A stretch of 18,043 nt of DNA from JBIQLO01 sp044464175 (lineage in GTDB: Bacteria; Planctomycetota; Phycisphaerae; Tepidisphaerales; Tepidisphaeraceae): the NCBI GenBank assembly GCA_044464175.1, contig JBIQLO010000069.1:1-18043 (forward strand), written 5' to 3'. The notes below the pieces were generated by a model. It was not told the origin of the DNA and did not search any database. It saw only the letters and a list, made by a program, of their open reading frames with translations. A program made the translations under genes and the position numbers. Positions within the stretch are counted from its first letter, which is position 1. Each line of letters begins with the position of its first letter. Below are positions 1-6,650 of the stretch, piece after piece.

Positions 1-1
1 C

Positions 2-412
2 GGGGCGCAGGGGATCACCATGGACAACAACCTGTTCGTGGACCACAACCTCCGCGTCGGCGACAACATGACCGCTCTGGTCTACGTCGTGGGAACGGAC
101 CTGTCCTCGTTCCGCGAGATCAAGGGCAACGTCTGGGACATTCCCCAGACGGTGTCGTACGCCCAGGGCGGTTACTTCTACGTCTGGCCGAGCTGGTCCG
201 ACTCGCGCGGCTACCAGACGCCGGAAGAGTGGGATGCCAATCCGCAGGTGAGCACCGAGAGGTTCGGCAACATCACGCTGGATTCGCGTAATGCTCCCGT
301 GACCGACATCGCCCGCACGGGCATTTCGCTGACCGAGGGAGTCTTCACCGACTTCTACGGCGTGCTTCGCCCGGGCAGCGGATCCTGGTCCGCCGGTGCG
401 GTGCAGGCGTAA
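2..412 (+). CDS. C-terminal part of a right-handed beta-helix protein (5' end off window)
   Basis: The frame is open from the first bases of the window through the ATG at 20 to the TAA at 410-412, so the true start lies upstream and only about 136 residues are visible. The visible part begins with a turn-rich repeat (ITMDNNLFVDHNLRVGDN), typical of one coil of a parallel beta-helix. It ends with GVLRPGSGSWSAGAVQA, which resembles the 'RP..g.wDiGAyE' end seen in many secreted bacterial parallel beta-helix proteins. This is family-level pattern recognition; no catalytic residues can be assigned. Such proteins are usually exported polysaccharide-binding, polysaccharide-cleaving or adhesive proteins. 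The gene is convergent with the minus-strand polymerase gene and shares its terminator. The ATG at 20 is probably internal. Confidence 0.6.
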   Translation, partial: GAQGITMDNNLFVDHNLRVGDNMTALVYVVGTDLSSFREIKGNVWDIPQTVSYAQGGYFYVWPSWSDSRGYQTPEEWDANPQVSTERFGNITLDSRNAPVTDIARTGISLTEGVFTDFYGVLRPGSGSWSAGAVQA

Positions 413-434
413 GCCGGCAACAAGTCCGATGCAA

Positions 435-477
435 AAAGAAGGAAGGCAAACGGTTCATCCGTTTGCCTTCCTTCTTT
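435..477. terminator. Bidirectional rho-independent terminator
   Basis: A perfect 19-bp stem (435-453 with 459-477) closes a 5-nt TTCAT loop. The plus-strand copy ends in CTTCTTTATT and the minus-strand copy in TTCTTTTTGC, so either transcript ends in a U-rich tail. It sits between the stop of the plus-strand beta-helix gene (412) and the stop of the minus-strand polymerase gene (516), as expected for convergent genes. Confidence 0.9.
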
Positions 478-515
478 ATTGGGCGAGCCTTCGCCTGACG
501 ATCCGGGAAGCCGGG

Positions 516-2735
516 CTACTCACCACTTACCTTGTCCGCAATCTCCCTGGCCTGCGCCTCCGACAGCCGCCGGGGGTCGCCCGGCTCCAGGTCTTGATTC
601 AGCTTTAACGCCTCCTGGTATTGGGCCTTGGCAGCCGCGGGGCGCTTCCATTGCTCCAGCAGCCCGGCCAGGCGCAGGCGCATGGGGACATCGGCGGGGT
701 TCAATTGCAGGGCGTGGCGATAGTCGGCCTCCACCTGCCGCCGGTCCGGCGCCGGCTGCAGCAGCGACAATTCCGCCCGGCGTACGTAGTAGCCGGCATT
801 GTAGCGGTCGGCGGCGATGGCGCGGTTCAGGTCGTCGATCGCCAGTCCCACCGGAGCGCCTCCCTGCCGGCGCAACTGAGAGGTCTCAAAGGCATAGTCC
901 CCGTTGAGCGGCTGCTGCCGGGCGGCGGCGTCCATCAGTTCGGCGGCACGGGCGTATTGGTGTGCTTCGGCGGCGGATTGGGCATCGGCCGCCAACTGCT
1001 CGGCAGCAAACGTTGGCATGAAGACCCCCAGCAGCGCCCCCAGCCACAACAGGCACGCCGCTCCCAGCGCAATTGCGGCCCCTCTTCGCCGGGCGGCGGT
1101 TTCAGCGCCCTGCGCCTTCCCGACCAGACGGGCGCCCAGAGCCGCGCCGGCCAGCAGCATGAAAGCCATCATCGGCCCGGTTTCAAAGAGGGAAAAGTCA
1201 ATCAGGTTGTGCAGCAGAAACAGGCCGGCGGCGAGAATCAGCCCCATCAGCATCCAGGGAGCGGCCCGCCGGTCCCACTGGGGGCGTTCCAGCGAGCGCA
1301 CGGCCGAGGCGGTCGCCAGGATGTACATGACCGCGAAGTAAATCCCCCGCCGCATCATCTCCAGAGCGATGTAGCTGGGGGAGCGGTCCCACTGCGTCCA
1401 GTCAACGGCGGCTATTATATTAAGGACAAACCCGCCCCCCACCACCAGCAGCAGCCAGCCCAGCAGGCGACCGCCGGAAGCGGCCCCGGAAGCCTCCGGA
1501 GCCGGCGGCGGCAGGGTCGGGCGGGTCAGCTCCCACCAGAGCCGGCCCATCCACGCCACCGCCAGGAGCAGACCGACCACGCCCAGCTCCGTCAAAAACC
1601 GGACAAAAAAATTGTGCGGGTCCTTGATCTCCTCCGAGGCGATCGGCAGGCGAAACTGGAGGTATCGCTGGCCAAAATTGTCCCACCCCACCCCCAGCCA
1701 GGGATGGTGCTCGAAGAGGCGCCAGGAGCCCACCCAGTAGCGCCAGCGGAAAGTCATGCTGTCGATCACCAGGCTCTGGTGCGCCAAGCCATGCCCGATG
1801 ACGGCCGCCACGCCGATCAGAAAGAGCGCTGTTCCGATCCAGAAGGCGGCCTTGGCGCGCGCATGCAGCCACCGTCCCCCCAGCCATAGTCCAACAAATC
1901 CCAGGACCCCCAGCACGGGTGTCACCGCGCCGGTCTTGCTGTAGGTGAATCCAATCATCCCCAGCCCCGCCAGCGTGGCCAGGGCGACCAGCCCGATGAT
2001 GGCCCAATCCTCCCCCTCCCGCTCCCGCCAGCGCTGGATCAGCCACCCCATCGCCAGCACCGACAACATCACCATCAGCGCGGCATAAGAATTGGGAGAG
2101 GCGGTGAATCCCATCACCTCCCCGCTTTGGAGCTTCTTCTCAAACTGCCGGGCGGCGAAATCCCCCGCCTTCCAGCCGTGCTGGCGCAGAATCTCCGCCT
2201 TGTTCTGCTCGAAGTATTCCACCGTGCCGGGCCACTCGCTGAAGCGGTACATCAGCCCATTGCAGACCTGCGCCCCCAGCAGGCCGATGGCGACCGCCGT
2301 CACCAGGCGCAGGCGTTTCCAGCTTCGCACCAGTTGGGATGCGGCAAACAACAGGCAGAGCCCGGCGATAAAATGGCTGGCGCCCATCATGGCCGAGTAG
2401 CGGTCGCCGGCCCACAGGACGCTCAGCGCCATCCAGAGGGCGATCCCCCCGATGGCGGCATGGCTCCAGCTGAGCTGGAGACGATACCCCTTTTCAAAAG
2501 CCCGGCGCACCACGGGAAGCATCGCCGTCACAGCGCACAGGAGGTCCAGAATCAGGGCGGCAGTGGGCCCCGCGCCGCGCACGGCGGCATTGAGGTCGTG
2601 ATCGCTCTCCAGCATCATGGTCCGGGCGGCCACCAGGCAGAGCATCAGCACAAAGGCGATCGCGGTGAGCCAGGAATAGCCCAAGCGGCCGGAAGGAACA
2701 TCGGACAAGGCATCGGATTCGGTGAGGCTGGACAT
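516..2735 (-). CDS. O-antigen ligase/polymerase family (Wzy_C) membrane protein with C-terminal TPR region
   Basis: A 739-residue polytopic membrane protein. After a short polar N-terminus it has a long series of hydrophobic segments. Around residues 340-400 lies the Wzy_C/O-antigen-ligase signature: HHPWLGVGWDNF, then a periplasmic-type stretch, then DPHNFFVRFLTELGVVGL. More membrane segments follow, and from about residue 577 to the end there is an alanine-rich helical region with TPR character (for example DYRHALQLNPAD and AKAQYQEALKLN). Members of this family polymerise or ligate undecaprenyl-linked glycans at the inner membrane; the substrate is not evident here. The start at ATG 2735 was chosen because it lies just before the first membrane segment. 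An in-frame TTG at 2819 would add 28 residues of proline/glycine-rich sequence that looks non-coding. No glycosyltransferase genes are adjacent, so it stands alone. Confidence 0.85.
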   Translation of the reverse strand: MSSLTESDALSDVPSGRLGYSWLTAIAFVLMLCLVAARTMMLESDHDLNAAVRGAGPTAALILDLLCAVTAMLPVVRRAFEKGYRLQLSWSHAAIGGIALWMALSVLWAGDRYSAMMGASHFIAGLCLLFAASQLVRSWKRLRLVTAVAIGLLGAQVCNGLMYRFSEWPGTVEYFEQNKAEILRQHGWKAGDFAARQFEKKLQSGEVMGFTASPNSYAALMVMLSVLAMGWLIQRWREREGEDWAIIGLVALATLAGLGMIGFTYSKTGAVTPVLGVLGFVGLWLGGRWLHARAKAAFWIGTALFLIGVAAVIGHGLAHQSLVIDSMTFRWRYWVGSWRLFEHHPWLGVGWDNFGQRYLQFRLPIASEEIKDPHNFFVRFLTELGVVGLLLAVAWMGRLWWELTRPTLPPPAPEASGAASGGRLLGWLLLVVGGGFVLNIIAAVDWTQWDRSPSYIALEMMRRGIYFAVMYILATASAVRSLERPQWDRRAAPWMLMGLILAAGLFLLHNLIDFSLFETGPMMAFMLLAGAALGARLVGKAQGAETAARRRGAAIALGAACLLWLGALLGVFMPTFAAEQLAADAQSAAEAHQYARAAELMDAAARQQPLNGDYAFETSQLRRQGGAPVGLAIDDLNRAIAADRYNAGYYVRRAELSLLQPAPDRRQVEADYRHALQLNPADVPMRLRLAGLLEQWKRPAAAKAQYQEALKLNQDLEPGDPRRLSEAQAREIADKVSGE

Positions 2736-3537
2736 GAGAGGGGATGGTACGGGCAGACCCCTCGATCCGGCAAACCCGCTCCGCTGGAAGCCCACCGGCG
2801 CGCCAACACCCCGGCCCAACGACTTTCGGAGGCTTCAGGGTTGCTTGAAAATTTCCGGTTCTCACCTCTTGCGGCGGACCGGTAAAGTGGAGATACTAAT
2901 GGGTACGGGTAATGTTTGCGTCAAAGTGCATCACGCAGGCGCAAGCGATACGGCAGAGCCGGGCATCCTGCCCCCTCATCATCCCAGGCGAGGGCCCCAT
3001 CCATGAGACGACTCCACACAGTATCGTTTCCGTCCGCATCCTGTGGTCCAGGGATGCAGCCCGGCAGTAATCACTGACCCGCCGACCGGCCGCCATGGGC
3101 CATGGCGTGGGGGATCCATCTCCCATCACCATCGTCCAGGACGGCCGGTCCGTCGGGCCGCTCGGCCAAACCTCTCCGCCGAGGAATCGCGTGAAAGCAG
3201 CGGCTTTCACGGTGTGAAGGAACGGAGGGCCCACAACCCGATCGCCGTCCGTTCCCCGGACCTGTGACCCATCGCCAAATTCGGCCTCATGCCGCCAGTG
3301 GCGTTTGGTCGATCATCCTTCCCAGAGGGAGAGATGATCGGCTCGCATCCGCGCGGGTGAGCCTCCATGCTCAGGCGGAGCGGGCTTGATGGGGACGCAG
3401 CCTCCCTGCCGCCATCACCACCGCTGGGTCACAGCCCGAAAAAATCCAACTCCATTTCGCTAAAAACCCATCCTTCCCTGACGGGTGAAACACAACCGAC
3501 ACGAACCCATATGCCCTGCACTCAATCTCTGCCGGCG
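2736..3537. other. 0.8-kb region without a convincing gene; hairpin-rich
   Basis: No open frame here has protein-like composition; the longest ones are rich in Cys, Trp, Met and Pro and lack recognisable motifs. The stretch 3036-3363 holds a dense series of perfect or near-perfect hairpins (listed separately). The rest (2736-3035 and 3364-3537) shows nothing I can name. It separates the polymerase gene start from the mraZ stop, both on the minus strand, so it must contain at least the polymerase promoter, which I could not place. Confidence 0.6.
3036..3363. ncRNA. Candidate structured non-coding RNA or hairpin cluster
   Basis: Successive stems visible by eye: 3036-3041 with 3052-3057 (GCATCC/GGATGC); the palindrome 3091-3107 (CGCCATGG-G-CCATGGCG); 3140-3144 with 3150-3154; 3191-3198 with 3203-3210 (GTGAAAGC, AGCG loop, GCTTTCAC); 3219-3226 with 3248-3255 (GGAACGGA/TCCGTTCC); 3310-3317 with 3333-3340 (CGATCATC/GATGATCG) with an inner TCCC/GGGA; and 3340-3344 with 3359-3363 capped by ATCC-GCGC-GGGT. 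I looked for hallmarks of RNase P RNA, tmRNA, SRP RNA and the common riboswitches and found none. The strand is undetermined. GC-rich DNA folds easily, so this is a candidate only. Confidence 0.3.
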
Positions 3538-4023
3538 TCATCCGCCCGGGGCCAATCTTGCCCGTTTGGCCCGGACGGCGATGTCGGCGCTGCGCCGAAT
3601 CAATTCCTCGCGGCGGGCTTCCCAGGCCGGGCGGTTCCACAACTCCAAATGGTCCCGAACGCCGACCAGGGCGACCTCACGGTCCAAACCCGTCCGCCGC
3701 AGTGTCTTTTCCGGAATGAGCACGCGTCCCTGCTTGTCCCATTCCAGACGGGCCGCCAATGCGAAATTCATCTGATCGAACGCCAGGAGATCCTCTTCGG
3801 GCGTCAGATCGGCCGGTGCTTGGGACACCAGCATCTCGTAAAACTTGGCCGGGTAGAGCCAGGGGACCTGGTTGCTGCCGACCACCATGAAAAACGCATC
3901 GCCGTCCCGCTCGGGCACCAGCGCCTTGCGGATCTCGGAGGGAATGAGCATTCGATTCTTGTCGTCAATCGTCAGCTCATACTCGCCGTACAGAATCGCA
4001 TGTCTTAAGGGCGTTGGCTCCAT
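3538..4023 (-). CDS. mraZ: MraZ transcriptional regulator
   Basis: A 161-residue protein, slightly longer than the usual 140-150. It has two AbrB/SpoVT-like halves, each with the MraZ D-x-K-x-R signature: DDKNRMLIP at 20-28 and WDKQGRVLIP at 95-104. MraZ forms a ring-shaped oligomer that binds direct repeats in its own promoter and normally heads the dcw (division and cell wall) cluster. Here it is not followed by rsmH, ftsL or ftsI; downstream comes 0.8 kb of apparently non-coding DNA. It starts at ATG 4023 with no clear Shine-Dalgarno, and its promoter carries MraZ-box-like repeats, so autoregulation is likely even though it is detached from the cluster. Confidence 0.95.
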   Translation of the reverse strand: MEPTPLRHAILYGEYELTIDDKNRMLIPSEIRKALVPERDGDAFFMVVGSNQVPWLYPAKFYEMLVSQAPADLTPEEDLLAFDQMNFALAARLEWDKQGRVLIPEKTLRRTGLDREVALVGVRDHLELWNRPAWEARREELIRRSADIAVRAKRARLAPGG

Positions 4024-4043
4024 TGGTCACTTGCGACAGGGAA

Positions 4044-4071
4044 TTTCTACCACATTCTCCCACTTTTTCAA
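4044..4071 (-). promoter_or_regulatory. mraZ promoter with two MraZ-box-like repeats
   Basis: On the minus strand TTGAAA (4071-4066) lies 16 nt before TAGAAA (4049-4044), about 20 nt before the mraZ start. Between and over them are GTGGGA (4063-4058) and GTGGTA (4053-4048), exactly 10 bp apart and both followed by GAA(T/A). MraZ is known to bind such 10-bp-spaced TGGG-type repeats upstream of mraZ. The boxes overlap the core promoter, which fits autorepression. Confidence 0.65.
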
Positions 4072-4079
4072 CAAAAAAA

Positions 4080-4138
4080 ATTTTCGCCGGTTTTTCCTCA
4101 AGTTTTTCCCGGCGCAGAGCCGAGAAATCGGCGAAAAT
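4080..4138. repeat. 10-bp perfect inverted repeat beside an A/T tract
   Basis: ATTTTCGCCG (4080-4089) is matched by CGGCGAAAAT (4129-4138) with 39 nt between. A nested shorter pair, CGCCGG/CCGGCG, could compete. The left arm adjoins the A-run at 4073-4080, and the spacer contains two GTTTTTCC copies. It lies between the mraZ promoter and the DnaA-box cluster. Confidence 0.6.
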
Positions 4139-4203
4139 GTGGGGAATTTGGGGAATTGTGGAGAATCGGACTTTTCCAGATTGTGGATAAGTCCTGTGGA
4201 TAA
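4138..4203 (+). promoter_or_regulatory. DnaA-box cluster (two perfect, three degenerate), candidate origin or DnaA-controlled site
   Basis: Two perfect copies of the DnaA box TGTGGATAA (4182-4190 and 4195-4203) lie 13 bp apart in the same orientation. Three near matches precede them in the same orientation: TGTGGGGAA (4138-4146), TTTGGGGAA (4147-4155) and TGTGGAGAA (4157-4165). An AT-rich tract (about 4064-4100) and a 10-bp inverted repeat lie on one side. The layout fits an origin or a DnaA-regulated promoter. The TGGGGAATT repeats might alternatively be extra MraZ operators in opposite orientation. Confidence 0.5.
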
Positions 4204-4212
4204 CTTGTCTGG

Positions 4213-4788
4213 TCAGAGGGACCTTCGGCGCCGCCGCAGGAAAAGGGTGAGTCCGCCCGCAATCAAGGCCCCCGCCAGCCCCCACCAGGCCGGGGCGGAG
4301 GGTGTTGGCTGGAGCTGCCCCAGCGCCCCCAGCAGCGGGCTTGAGGCGCGGCCCAAATCAATGGCCGGGGCGGATTGGCCGGAGAATTCCGCCTGCAGAT
4401 AAGCCAGCAGCGCCCCCCCCACCGTCAGGGCCGTCGCCCCGGCCGCCCCGGCCAGTTGCGCCCGGTCCGACCGCAAGACCCGATTCCAGAGGCCCAGCAC
4501 CAGGAGCAACAGCGACAGATATGCCGCGGCCATGCCCCACTGCCCCAACGGGATGCCCGAGGCAAACGCGGCCAACTGAATCATCGGCCAGGTCACCACC
4601 ACCGCCGCCGCCGTGGAGGCCCAATCCCGCAGCAACAGGGGGAATGCCATGGCGGCCGTGACCACTTGGACGCACAGGAGCGCCGGCAACGCCAGGTCAT
4701 CCATCCGGATCGGCGTCTGGAGCCACAGCGGCACATGAAACAGCGTCAGCAGCAGAATGAGCAGTTGCGGCAGGAGCCAGAGGGCCAT
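4213..4788 (-). CDS. Unrecognised polytopic membrane protein
   Basis: A 191-residue, strongly hydrophobic protein starting MALWLLPQLLILLLTLFHVP, with about five or six membrane segments. The last one (WWGLAGALIAGGLTLFL) is followed by a basic tail, RRRRRSL. I do not recognise a family. The start at 4788 is preferred: reading further upstream would translate the ATGGAAA heptamer repeat into a repetitive MENGKWKMEKG leader. The gene lies between apt (75 bp upstream) and mraZ (189 bp downstream), all on the minus strand, so it may be co-transcribed with apt through the hairpin at 4787-4854. The single hydrophobic C-terminal helix plus arginine tail resembles sorting-signal ends, but the rest of the protein is also membrane-embedded, so a plain integral membrane protein is more likely. 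Confidence 0.65.
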   Translation of the reverse strand: MALWLLPQLLILLLTLFHVPLWLQTPIRMDDLALPALLCVQVVTAAMAFPLLLRDWASTAAAVVVTWPMIQLAAFASGIPLGQWGMAAAYLSLLLLVLGLWNRVLRSDRAQLAGAAGATALTVGGALLAYLQAEFSGQSAPAIDLGRASSPLLGALGQLQPTPSAPAWWGLAGALIAGGLTLFLRRRRRSL

Positions 4789-4854
4789 GGATAATGGAAA
4801 ATGGAAAATGGAAAAAGAGCGGCCCTTTTCCATTTTCCATTTTCCATTTTCCAT
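4787..4854. repeat. Inverted array of ATGGAAA heptamers
   Basis: The left arm is ATGGATA followed by three ATGGAAA units (4787-4814). The right arm is the reverse complement (TTTTCCAT units, 4826-4854). A perfect 22-bp pairing (4794-4815 with 4826-4847) surrounds a 10-nt GC-rich loop, and one mismatch extends it to 29 bp. It fills most of the gap between apt and the membrane-protein gene and touches the latter's start codon. It could act as an attenuator or RNA-stability element. Confidence 0.85.
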
Positions 4855-4862
4855 GAGCCGCC

Positions 4863-5384
4863 TCAGGGATAGGTAATCACCGTATGCACCCGCCCGCAGT
4901 CGATCTTTTTGCGCCCACCCAGGTCAGTCAATTCAATCAGGGCGGCCACGCCCACCAGATTTCCCTCCAACTGCCGCACCAGATCGCAGCAGGCCTTCAT
5001 CGTGCCGCCGGTGGCCAGCAGGTCATCCACAATCAGGACGCGCTGCCCCTTCACCACGGCGTCCACGTGCATCTCCAGCCGGTCCTGCCCGTATTCCAGA
5101 TCATACGCCATGGATATGGATTGATACGGCAGCTTTCCCGGCTTGCGCACCAGCGCGAATCCGGCCGACAGACAGCAGGCGACGGCCGCCCCGAAGATGA
5201 ACCCCCGCGACTCGGCCCCCACCACCAGGTCGATCTTCTGCCCTCGGAAGGGATTGGCCAAGAGTTCCACCGCCAGCCCCAGCCCCGAGGCATCGGCCAG
5301 CAGCGGCGTGATGTCGCGAAAGACAATGCCGGGCTTGGGAAAATCGGGAATGTCGCGTATGAGGCGCTTGAGATGATCGGTCAT
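4863..5384 (-). CDS. apt: Adenine phosphoribosyltransferase
   Basis: A 173-residue protein, the usual length for Apt. It opens with the typical IRDIPDFPKPGIVFRDITPLL (residues about 9-29), then has VVGAESRGFIFG (54-65) and the PRPP-binding loop VLIVDDLLATGGT (116-128). Apt converts adenine and PRPP to AMP plus pyrophosphate in the cytoplasm (purine salvage). The start at ATG 5384 (MTDHLKR) matches the family N-terminus; the longer frame to 5477 would translate the REP-like palindrome and promoter upstream. A TATAAT lies only 7 nt before this ATG, which suggests a leaderless or near-leaderless mRNA. Confidence 0.95.
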   Translation of the reverse strand: MTDHLKRLIRDIPDFPKPGIVFRDITPLLADASGLGLAVELLANPFRGQKIDLVVGAESRGFIFGAAVACCLSAGFALVRKPGKLPYQSISMAYDLEYGQDRLEMHVDAVVKGQRVLIVDDLLATGGTMKACCDLVRQLEGNLVGVAALIELTDLGGRKKIDCGRVHTVITYP

Positions 5385-5391
5385 GGGACGG

Positions 5392-5421
5392 ATTATAGTA
5401 GGGTGGGCCTCGGCCCACCAA
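5392..5421 (-). promoter_or_regulatory. Putative apt promoter
   Basis: On the minus strand TATAAT (5397-5392) is 7 nt from the apt start codon. TTGGTG lies 18 nt upstream of it (about 5421-5416). The spacer is almost entirely the hairpin of the GTAG palindrome. Transcription would start close to the ATG, giving a leaderless transcript. Confidence 0.45.
5398..5419 (+). repeat. REP-like unit: GTAG plus short-loop hairpin (single)
   Basis: GTAG (5398-5401) is followed by an 8-bp perfect stem, GGTGGGCC (5402-5409) and GGCCCACC (5412-5419), with a TC loop. This matches the form of the elements at 6562-6617 and 10317-10387. It sits in the apt promoter spacer. Confidence 0.6.
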
Positions 5422-5445
5422 TCGTGCGCAACCCATCCGTTCCCC

Positions 5446-5873
5446 TCAGTCCATAAATAACTCGGGACTGACGGCAAACCGCTGGGCCAATTTCCGCAGA
5501 TGCTCCACGGTCAGGGACCGTTCGCCTCTAATAATTTTTGACCCCGTGCTTGGATGAACACCCAGCAGCCGCGCCAGATCGGAGGCGCTCATGCCGTTCT
5601 CATCCAGCAGATGTTTCAGTGATTCAACGCCGGTGATGTCCGAGGTGTCGATGGCATGATGCTTCGATTCATAAGCCTGCGCCAACTGCACCAGCGTTTC
5701 AAGATAAAGGGATTGTCCCCGCGTCAATTTCCCGGCCGCCATCAGCCGATCCACCGTTTCGAGGGTGGTTTCATATTGCACCTCGTCCTCAATCGCCTGG
5801 GAGGCATCATGCGTACCAGTTCCTCGAATTGGCCGGGCAGTTTTTTCTGATTGGAGTGATGGATGGCGGGCAT
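5446..5873 (-). pseudogene. HigA-type (COG5499-like) XRE antitoxin, frameshifted
   Basis: From ATG 5873, with an upstream AAAGGA about 9 nt away, the frame reads MPAIHHSNQKKLPGQFEELV then RMMPP and leaves frame in the C-run at 5799-5801. The frame resumes as QAIEDEVQYETTLETVDRLM and continues through an HTH (ASDLARLLGVHPSTGSKIIR) to SPELFMD at 5446. Adding one C restores a continuous protein of about 142 residues with the layout of HigA-type antitoxins: an N-terminal helix with an EYE-TLE motif and a C-terminal Cro/C1 HTH. A shorter product could start at GTG 5781 (111 residues, HTH intact). Toxin genes of this type normally lie just upstream; here there is only an unrelated membrane protein, so it looks like a decaying orphan. 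A sequencing or assembly error in the C-run is the main alternative. Confidence 0.7.
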
Positions 5874-5899
5874 GGCTTTATCCTTTCCATTTTCCCCGA

Positions 5900-6496
5900 T
5901 CATAGATTTGCCTGCTGGAAGGCGGCATTTTCGCCCCATGCCAATTCGCCGAATGAGAGACAATGGATGGATAGGACACAGGCAAACACCAATAGCAATG
6001 CTCGGAAGCTGATGCCACTTGTGCCAACCAGGCGATATCTGAAAGGTGAAACAACTGTCAAGCTGTTGTGACTTGTGAGAATGTAAGCCGTTTGCGTTGC
6101 AAAGACAGGTACCTCGTCCGCAACCATGCCGTCTCCATTGTCAGCAATTGCCCATAATATGCCGCAACCAATTGTGAAAAGAAATAACAACTCAATGAGT
6201 GCTCGTGAAAGCAACCGGCTGTAGCGCATTCGCGGAAAGAACAGACCGAGCGTCGGCAATTTCTCTCTTCCGGCCTGGAAAAGGAATCCACCAAATGCAA
6301 AAACGCCAAAGATAATCGCGGCCATAAGCCCTGAAAGCGTCCAGATTCCTCCCGAGGCAGGCCAACCGAAAAGTCGCCCCGACCAGCCGAGCAGAATCAT
6401 CACTATTGCCGCCCAATTACCGATGATTCCGATCATTGGAATCGCGATCAAGCGGAAAGAATGGCTATTGGCCTCCTTTTGTCCGATCTTTTCCAT
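5900..6496 (-). CDS. Unrecognised membrane protein in a lower-GC segment
   Basis: About 198 residues from ATG 6496 (MEKIGQKEANSHSF); a GTG at 6508 would add four. There are four likely membrane segments: near the N-terminus (IAIPMIGIIGNWAAIVMILLG), then LSGLMAAIIFGVFAFGGFLF, then ALIELLFLFTIGCGILWAI, and near the C-terminus (LLLVFACVLSIHCLSFG). A polar stretch lies between the last two. I recognise no family. The base composition is clearly less GC-rich than the neighbours (about half GC by eye), and the codon use is correspondingly different, suggesting recent acquisition. It lies upstream of the broken HigA-type gene and downstream of the REP-like inverted pair. An extended -10 (TGCTATAAT) is present upstream. 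Confidence 0.55.
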   Translation of the reverse strand: MEKIGQKEANSHSFRLIAIPMIGIIGNWAAIVMILLGWSGRLFGWPASGGIWTLSGLMAAIIFGVFAFGGFLFQAGREKLPTLGLFFPRMRYSRLLSRALIELLFLFTIGCGILWAIADNGDGMVADEVPVFATQTAYILTSHNSLTVVSPFRYRLVGTSGISFRALLLVFACVLSIHCLSFGELAWGENAAFQQANL

Positions 6497-6549
6497 GCAT
6501 TGACTCACTGTAAGACCGGATGGGCAATGCCGCTCCCATCCAAATTTAC

Positions 6550-6558
6550 ATTATAGCA
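6550..6558 (-). promoter_or_regulatory. Extended -10 promoter for the membrane protein
   Basis: The minus strand reads TGCTATAAT (6558-6550), the extended -10 consensus TGnTATAAT. It lies about 40-55 nt before the possible start codons. No good -35 is visible; that position is taken by the REP-like inverted pair. Confidence 0.4.
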
Positions 6559-6561
6559 GTC

Positions 6562-6617
6562 GTAGGGGCGGCTTCAGCCGCCGCCTCGCGCTAAATGGCG
6601 GCTGAAGCCGCCCCTAC
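6562..6617. repeat. REPIN-like inverted pair of GTAG hairpin units
   Basis: A perfect 21-bp inverted repeat (6562-6582 with 6597-6617) with a 14-nt spacer. Each arm begins at its outer end with GTAGG, and each arm itself forms a hairpin GGCGGCT-TC-AGCCGCC. Two REP units facing each other is the REPIN layout. It lies between the parE stop and the start of the membrane-protein gene and may also terminate parDE transcription. Confidence 0.75.
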
Positions 6618-6650
6618 CCTTCCTGGCCCGACGGCGTGACAAAGAACTGC

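Noticed and set aside
3191..3210. Rho-independent terminator at the GTGAAAGC/GCTTTCAC hairpin
   Set aside because: No T-run follows on either strand.
2896..3234. 112-codon minus-strand open frame
   Set aside because: Composition is unlike a protein (many Cys, Met, Trp, Pro; no motif) and it overlaps the hairpin cluster; no ribosome site stands out.
3036..3363. RNase P RNA, tmRNA or SRP RNA
   Set aside because: The conserved RNase P core (GAGGAAAGTCCGGGC and ACAGAA), the tmRNA ends and the SRP GGAAGGAAGCA-type loop could not be found on either strand.
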